From contig NZ_JABVCF010000026.1 in NCBI RefSeq assembly GCF_014595955.1, forward strand, positions 1-35,394: DNA of 35,394 bases, in the 5' to 3' direction. The notes beneath the pieces were generated by a model. The model made no database searches, was not told the DNA's origin, and was given only the letters and a program-made list of their open reading frames with translations. Below are positions 32,301 through 35,394 of the stretch, piece by piece (position 1 is the stretch's first letter; every line of letters starts with the position of its first letter). Origin of the DNA: Pseudaminobacter soli (ex Zhang et al. 2022) (lineage in GTDB: Bacteria; Pseudomonadota; Alphaproteobacteria; Rhizobiales; Rhizobiaceae). The position numbers and the translations under genes are program-made.

Positions 32301-33053
32301 AAAATTGAGTCGACCTTGTTCTGTCGCCTCAAGCATGTAGCGCATCGGCGGGTCGTCTGCGGAATAACCAACCAACACCAGCGTGTATCGACGCAACAGG
32401 TCGTACACGATCCGCGAGGCCCAACCGCTTCGCATGTAGGCTTCGCCAAAATCGGCGGACGTGAGCACGAGATCGGTTTCGGTGAGTCGGTGCTGACGAT
32501 CCGTGACGCGACCGTGGAGGTGCAGGGCGCCGGTGAAATCGTGAGAGCCGACGGTCGGCATGCCCTGCCCTGCGCTGCTCGGCAGACGCTGCCGAGTTCG
32601 TCGATACCAAACTCGCTCAAAAATGGTGTCGAAGTTCGTGGTGACGATACGGGGATGTCCATCCGGGCCCCTGGACAGGTCTAGCAGATCAGCATGCGGA
32701 GTGAAGTTTGCCCGCCGGCCCGACGTTACGAGCGCGGCTACAGCCTCGCGCACGCTGTTGCGGGGCTGCCGCCAGTTTGTGCCTCGATAGACTACCCGCT
32801 GTTCGAGCAACCCAAGCAGGCGGTCATATTGCCGAGCGTCGCGCGCTTCCTCTTCGGCCCGACCTGCGAGACTGCCGGGAGCCCCTGGGATTGCCTGACC
32901 GAGCCGCTCATAGACCTTGTCGGCAAGATCACCGAACAGCGGCAGGCCGGCAGCGCGCGATACACCTGCCCCGACCACGAACATGAGGCTACCTTCGCGC
33001 TGCGCCCGCAGAAGTGATATTGGTATATCCGGCCCATCGGTGACGAACTGCAT
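29367..33053 (-). CDS. large SIR2-domain protein, candidate anti-phage defence effector
   Basis: The 1228-residue protein begins with a SIR2-like domain (about 10-300): the NAD-binding GAGVS (28-32), TTNFD with Asn140 (138-142), and HLHG with the probable catalytic His180, followed by LVLVGYSADDPPMRYML. These are the residues that make defence SIR2 domains NADases. The remaining ~900 residues are mostly helical, Leu/Ala/Arg-rich with no cysteines of note, and resemble the long sensor regions of DSR-type proteins and DUF4020-containing SIR2 proteins; the exact family needs a profile search. No membrane segment. Infection-triggered NAD depletion is the expected role. Its convergent neighbour is a PIN-like nuclease, not a HerA, TIR or Argonaute gene, so it does not match Thoeris, SIR2-HerA or SPARSA. 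The start has only a weak GAAG ribosome site. Confidence 0.88.
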   Translation of the reverse strand: MQFVTDGPDIPISLLRAQREGSLMFVVGAGVSRAAGLPLFGDLADKVYERLGQAIPGAPGSLAGRAEEEARDARQYDRLLGLLEQRVVYRGTNWRQPRNSVREAVAALVTSGRRANFTPHADLLDLSRGPDGHPRIVTTNFDTIFERVWYRRTRQRLPSSAGQGMPTVGSHDFTGALHLHGRVTDRQHRLTETDLVLTSADFGEAYMRSGWASRIVYDLLRRYTLVLVGYSADDPPMRYMLEATEQGRLNFPDLKPAYALVADPNGDSGGIREAWRGKGLQPLIYPAPGHDHSALYRTLNAWAEMVRDPLAWSEAELARIAAVRYAESSADDCAKFAFLTSEISSAAAAARSAADPAWVEALHNDGQNPDDWTYIAWFRDRLQSAVVARYAAAANDAFKLRIARAVDFLLRSRQEPLPELYGRFWLLFVQANLRPGPSPYGGIREGAAVTTNRIQAIVAALEPRLRVERRFSLHEPDEPEAEPRNIHDLAHFRFRTSERDWQRRLERWPQDTRAEERLILALDRALSEACELATDAGLNQADGDLMSFDLAFVHAPEEGEGLIEPGDRHAGQWRLNQPDAHNDRFAPLVRLMTGLWRRLAARDPHRATRIATGWAERDEMIFKRLGAWAATVTDVGPSKSIEDYLRRTTRPRYWSSDNTAELVRFYCRRWNSLAERTRKQIEDVILAGLPPEIVRRFARPVDRAYTRALYTARELARIRTAGGRLSRKASDRLTALYAEFPNLPREVPILAHLYNPSWSGWGLSADIRVLDEVADNRLLERAEAFETNSRLEQADLWRVFAKSEPARAFAALVDAQAKGQFPAHRWEPLLGLYAYLETERPAGLPDIIAVLAALAPVAAAELNPLSHLLSRIVERHAASTGEPLFPAILALWDQLLPVSATIDDENDRTRPFSEAILSHPLAGLAESLVTMQSHVDREAGGGFADQFAGRFEALIALPARAGIIARGALMRQLPFLHWLAPVWVEEHLFTALLEESDEALNLMSVVARSVAPQYPVLFNRLKAAIFRALEHESTDDPVREHLSGAVVGAAFAVIEGREGFELTNVECRRTLTRMPNSVLSRMAWELGSLLRNEPDLGAKAAYWERAVEPFLTGYWPNDVSARTAEVSENLARLPALAGDAFEQAVDVILGLVRPIGRYELRFALGLDEVDDLIARYPRAALRLIVSMLDRDAPPPSDITEVIQALLDANPTIAAEPAFWRLRLMQRPN

Positions 33054-33198
33054 CGTTTACTTCATATTTTGAATATTGATTCGCGGCGAGCACGACACGG
33101 CGCGCGTCCGTTCTGATCAACAATCCAGAGCGGCTGCTCGTACAATACACGTCGGCATGCGGATCTAGCTGCCCGCGAATGGCTGCGCGCGCTTGAGC

Positions 33199-33593
33199 TC
33201 ATCGAGTGAGGGCGGCAGATTGCCGCGAGATCTCGCAGCGTCTTGGCGAAGACGATGATCGCTTGGCGATTGTCGGCAAACCCGGGAGATTATGAAGCAG
33301 GTCCTTCCGTTGAGTAGCTTCCACCTGTCTGCCGTCGAGGACTGCCTCGACAATGTCCGGCGCCAGGAGCGTCAGCCGCAGGACGCGTGAGACGAAGGAG
33401 TGGTTGAGCTTTCTGGTTGCGGCAAGCTCACTGACGCTGGCATATTCGCACTCATCCAGCATTCGCTTCCATTGGAAGGCTTGAACCATGGAGCGCAGCA
33501 AAGCGTCATCGATGTAGCGGACGGGCGCTGACCGTTTCTGCTCGCCTGTGGGCGAGATGAAGACCTTACGCCCGCCCGTTGCGGTAGCTTTTC
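33199..33593 (-). pseudogene. recombinase-associated DNA-binding (HTH) gene, truncated copy
   Basis: It matches the intact gene at 34834-35247 through GGRKVFISPTGE, RYIDDALLRSMVQAFQWKRM, SVSELAATRKLNHSFVSRVL and RLTLLAPDIVEAVLDGRQ, including the helix-turn-helix. The N-terminal ~30 codons are replaced by sequence at the 3' end of the purine nucleoside permease gene, and the C-terminal end differs after NLPGLP. Such proteins are usually encoded directly after a large serine recombinase; none is here. Confidence 0.75.
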
Positions 33594-33595
33594 GC

Positions 33596-34621
33596 CTAGT
33601 TGGCTGGAACGCCGCTTTCCCAGGCAGCCCAGTTTTCGATAATCGCGTGAGCCACCTCTGCGCCGACACGATAGGCATTGACGGTTGCCGGGCCAAAGCC
33701 ACCGGACTTGGCGCTAAGCGACTGCGCCGCCGTCTGCTTCGGACCTTCTCGGTCGAAATTGGATGCCGTCCTCAACACTGCCACACGGTCAAAGTCTAGA
33801 AGCCCCGCATCAGCGGCCCGCTTGAGAGCTGTTAGTGAAGCGTTATCTTCCATTTGCGTCGTGCAATAATTCGCCTTGCCGTCGGTCATCATTGCCGCCC
33901 AGTCGCCCATCCCTTCTGCGAGCTTCGACCCATGCCAATAGGTATCGATCGACACGGTATCGCAGATGCTGACGATCGGCTCCGCACTGCCAGGTGCAGC
34001 GGGATATGATGCGCGATAGGCTTTCGCATCGTCGCTGTCGGCAAGCTCGACATCTTTGCTCAGGGCAAACGCCTTCTGTAGGAACTGCTCGTTGAGCTGA
34101 TAGACCTCGCTGCCGGCGCTCCATTTCGGCTTTTCGCCTGGCCGGCTCGCACCCAAGGCCACGATGCCACTTGGCCAATCCGCCTCGATCTGTCGCGGGT
34201 CAATGTCATGACGGAGGCCGCCGTCGATCGCAAATCGCGCCCAATGGGCCGAGCCCAGCGTGCCGTCACTCGGATCGACCCCGGCGATGCCGGCGATCAG
34301 AATGTAGGTTTTCTTGAGATCAAAAAGACCGCTGTAAACCAGTGCAGACACTGAACTTGCGGCGTTGGCGTAACCCATAGCAGTGGTCATCATGCAAAGA
34401 TCTTGATTGTTGCAGGCCACCTCCGGGTATTCCTTCGACAATCCCGGAACGGCGATTTTCCGCTCGAGCTTTTCACCCTCTAGCCAGGGCTTCGCCTCGC
34501 CGCCGAACATTGTGACGACCAAAACCTTTGGCGAAATCGTTTCCGCTACGGCTTGCGGTACGCCAGATAGCAGCAGCGCAGCCGCGGCCAGCGCGGGGGT
34601 GACAGATGGCATGTTCAGCAT
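33596..34621 (-). CDS. purine nucleoside permease (NUP) family protein
   Basis: The ATG at 34621 follows AAGGA. The 341-residue protein has a signal peptide (LAAAALLLSGVPQAVAE, cleavage near 26) and then the NUP family sequence: KVLVVTMFGGEAKPWLEGEK, TAMGYANAASSVSALVYSGL, YILIAGIAGVDPSDGTLGSA, SIDTYWHGSKLAEGMGDWAA and VLRTASNFDREGP. NUP proteins share the nucleoside phosphorylase fold, with ligand residues in the GxAGVxP and Glu-containing strands, and were first described in Candida as purine nucleoside carriers; bacterial members are periplasmic and probably bind or cleave nucleosides. There are no transport-associated neighbours. It is flanked by two copies of an HTH gene in the same orientation. 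Confidence 0.9.
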   Translation of the reverse strand: MLNMPSVTPALAAAALLLSGVPQAVAETISPKVLVVTMFGGEAKPWLEGEKLERKIAVPGLSKEYPEVACNNQDLCMMTTAMGYANAASSVSALVYSGLFDLKKTYILIAGIAGVDPSDGTLGSAHWARFAIDGGLRHDIDPRQIEADWPSGIVALGASRPGEKPKWSAGSEVYQLNEQFLQKAFALSKDVELADSDDAKAYRASYPAAPGSAEPIVSICDTVSIDTYWHGSKLAEGMGDWAAMMTDGKANYCTTQMEDNASLTALKRAADAGLLDFDRVAVLRTASNFDREGPKQTAAQSLSAKSGGFGPATVNAYRVGAEVAHAIIENWAAWESGVPAN

Positions 34622-34833
34622 GGGCAGGGTTCCTTGGCGGCAGTACGAGCGATCGTCCCTCTCGACCCGGCGAAATGGCCGACGTCGGATCTACAGATTG
34701 GCTAGCGTGGGCAGCCTGCCGCGCCGATCGACTATATGTCAACACGATGCACGTCGACGCCAGCATAGCGGCCAGGGGACGGGATTCGAACGGCTGGTTC
34801 GCATCATGCGTTTGTTGCGATTTACGCTGTCAA

Positions 34834-35247
34834 TCAGGGCAACTGTTCAGCCCAGCGGTGAGGCAGGCCGCGAAGGAATGCCTGTCGCTGCACCAGAGTG
34901 CCCTGACTTCCGTCGAGGATCGCTTCAACCACGTCAGGCGCCAGGAGTGTGAGACGAAGGACGCGTGAGACGAACGAGTGGTTGAGCTTCGTGGCGCCGG
35001 CAAGCTCGCTGACGCTCACGCATTCTCCCTCATCCAGCATGCGTTTCCATTCGAAGGCTTGGACGAGGGAGCGCAGCAGAGCGTCATCGATGTAGCGGGC
35101 ACGCGCTGGCCGTTGCAGCTCGCCTGTCGGCGAGATGACGACCTTGCGTCCGCCCTTGCGGCGAAAGGTAAGCGGGACGTGAACTGTAACCGTCCGCTCG
35201 TCCCGGCTTACTTTCGCTGCGCCACGATCCCGGAAGCTGCCCTCCAT
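34834..35247 (-). CDS. recombinase-associated DNA-binding protein (ParB/KorB-like HTH)
   Basis: The 137-residue protein starts at ATG 35247, whose A is the last base of the upstream recombinase TGA (TGATG), with AAGGAGG before it. After a basic N-terminus (VTVHVPLTFRRKGGRKVVIS) it reads RYIDDALLRSLVQAFEWKRM, then an HTH SVSELAGATKLNHSFVSRVL, then RLTLLAPDVVEAILDGSQ and a short tail. This is the familiar second gene of two-gene recombinase modules in alphaproteobacterial phages and mobile elements; its helper role is unproven. A truncated copy lies at 33199-33593. Confidence 0.82.
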   Translation of the reverse strand: MEGSFRDRGAAKVSRDERTVTVHVPLTFRRKGGRKVVISPTGELQRPARARYIDDALLRSLVQAFEWKRMLDEGECVSVSELAGATKLNHSFVSRVLRLTLLAPDVVEAILDGSQGTLVQRQAFLRGLPHRWAEQLP

Positions 35248-35334
35248 CACGCTGCCTCCTTGCGGGTTCCGATCTTCCCGAGTTCACCGGCGAGGCTGGC
35301 CAGTCCATTGGTCCTCAGCCTGTGAATCGGCGTG
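35247..35334 (-). pseudogene. recombinase, C-terminal tail cut by an insertion
   Basis: Upstream of and overlapping the HTH gene, the minus-strand frame reads PIHRLRTNGLASLAGELG and ends KIGTRKEAA, typical of the last residues of the partner recombinase. The frame runs into the repeated GTCAAAATT ends at about 35335, so the rest of the gene was interrupted or replaced there. Confidence 0.6.
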
Positions 35335-35394
35335 CAATTTTGACCCCTTAGCAGGGAGGATCGGCGTCCAAAATTGACCCCCCTCATTCAGTCG
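35335..35394. mobile_element. end of a probable insertion sequence (IS21-like terminal repeats)
   Basis: Two similar blocks, GCAATTTTGACCCC (35333-35346) and CAAAATTGACCCC (about 35371-35383), lie about 38 bases apart at the right edge. Repeated transposase-binding blocks near the ends with AATTTTGACCCC-like sequence are common in IS21-family elements. The transposase genes would lie to the right, outside the window, so the family is uncertain. Confidence 0.45.

Noticed and set aside
34770-34800. tRNA-like T-arm (GGGATTCGAACGG on the plus strand)
   Set aside because: The flanking bases do not form the T stem, and no acceptor, D or anticodon stem can be built.

Overview
The window looks like an accessory region of an alphaproteobacterial chromosome or megaplasmid, most likely Hyphomicrobiales (Rhizobiales). 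The clues are high GC, a DUF982 protein, a PhnA-like membrane protein, an HWE-type kinase, a MucR/Ros remnant, a CsbD protein and YciE/YciF (DUF892) proteins, all typical of that order. No ribosomal or core metabolic gene is present. The many truncated genes, broken recombinases and integrases and local duplications point to repeated insertion and deletion.

Layout. 1-930: the end of a phage terminase large subunit, abutting a truncated dihydrofolate-reductase-like gene. 1400-2425: a coupled SRPBCC/AHSA1 and VOC gene pair. 3200-7291: a peptide export cassette made of a small double-glycine-leader peptide with a Cys/His repeat core, an HlyD/CvaA-like adaptor and a C39-peptidase ABC exporter (CvaB-like). 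7455-9151: an MFS pump divergent from a MerR regulator over a textbook 19-bp-spacer promoter. 9286-12373: an Excalibur-domain remnant, a GQSN-type (sialate O-acetylesterase-like) esterase, a second MFS protein and a DUF982 protein. 12463-14998: an overlapping pair of a double-domain KaiC-like ATPase and an HWE kinase. 15109-16222: a gene graveyard (resolvase, cyclopropane-fatty-acid synthase and HdeD fragments).

16.7-25.3 kb is a stress-type island: CspA, a zinc-ribbon protein, a sigma-2-like protein, YciE/YciF genes, CsbD, a secreted Tyr/His/Gly repeat protein and a PhnA-like protein. Segments of it are duplicated within the window (zinc ribbon, yciF tail plus yciE, csbD start), and most second copies are decaying. 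25.2-26.35 kb holds an integrase remnant and a small gene with a degenerate tandem copy. 26.6-27.7 kb is an alpha/beta hydrolase.

28.4-33.05 kb carries a convergent pair: a PIN-like nuclease and a 1228-residue SIR2 protein with a long C-terminal region. This is a candidate anti-phage defence locus. From 33.2 kb to the end, a purine nucleoside permease family gene lies between a broken and an intact copy of a recombinase-associated DNA-binding gene. The window ends in the tail of a recombinase cut by what look like insertion sequence terminal repeats.

The two strongest candidates for undescribed biology are the peptide export cassette (3201-7291) and the SIR2/PIN pair (28389-33053). Family assignments rest on motif recognition by eye; no database search was run.
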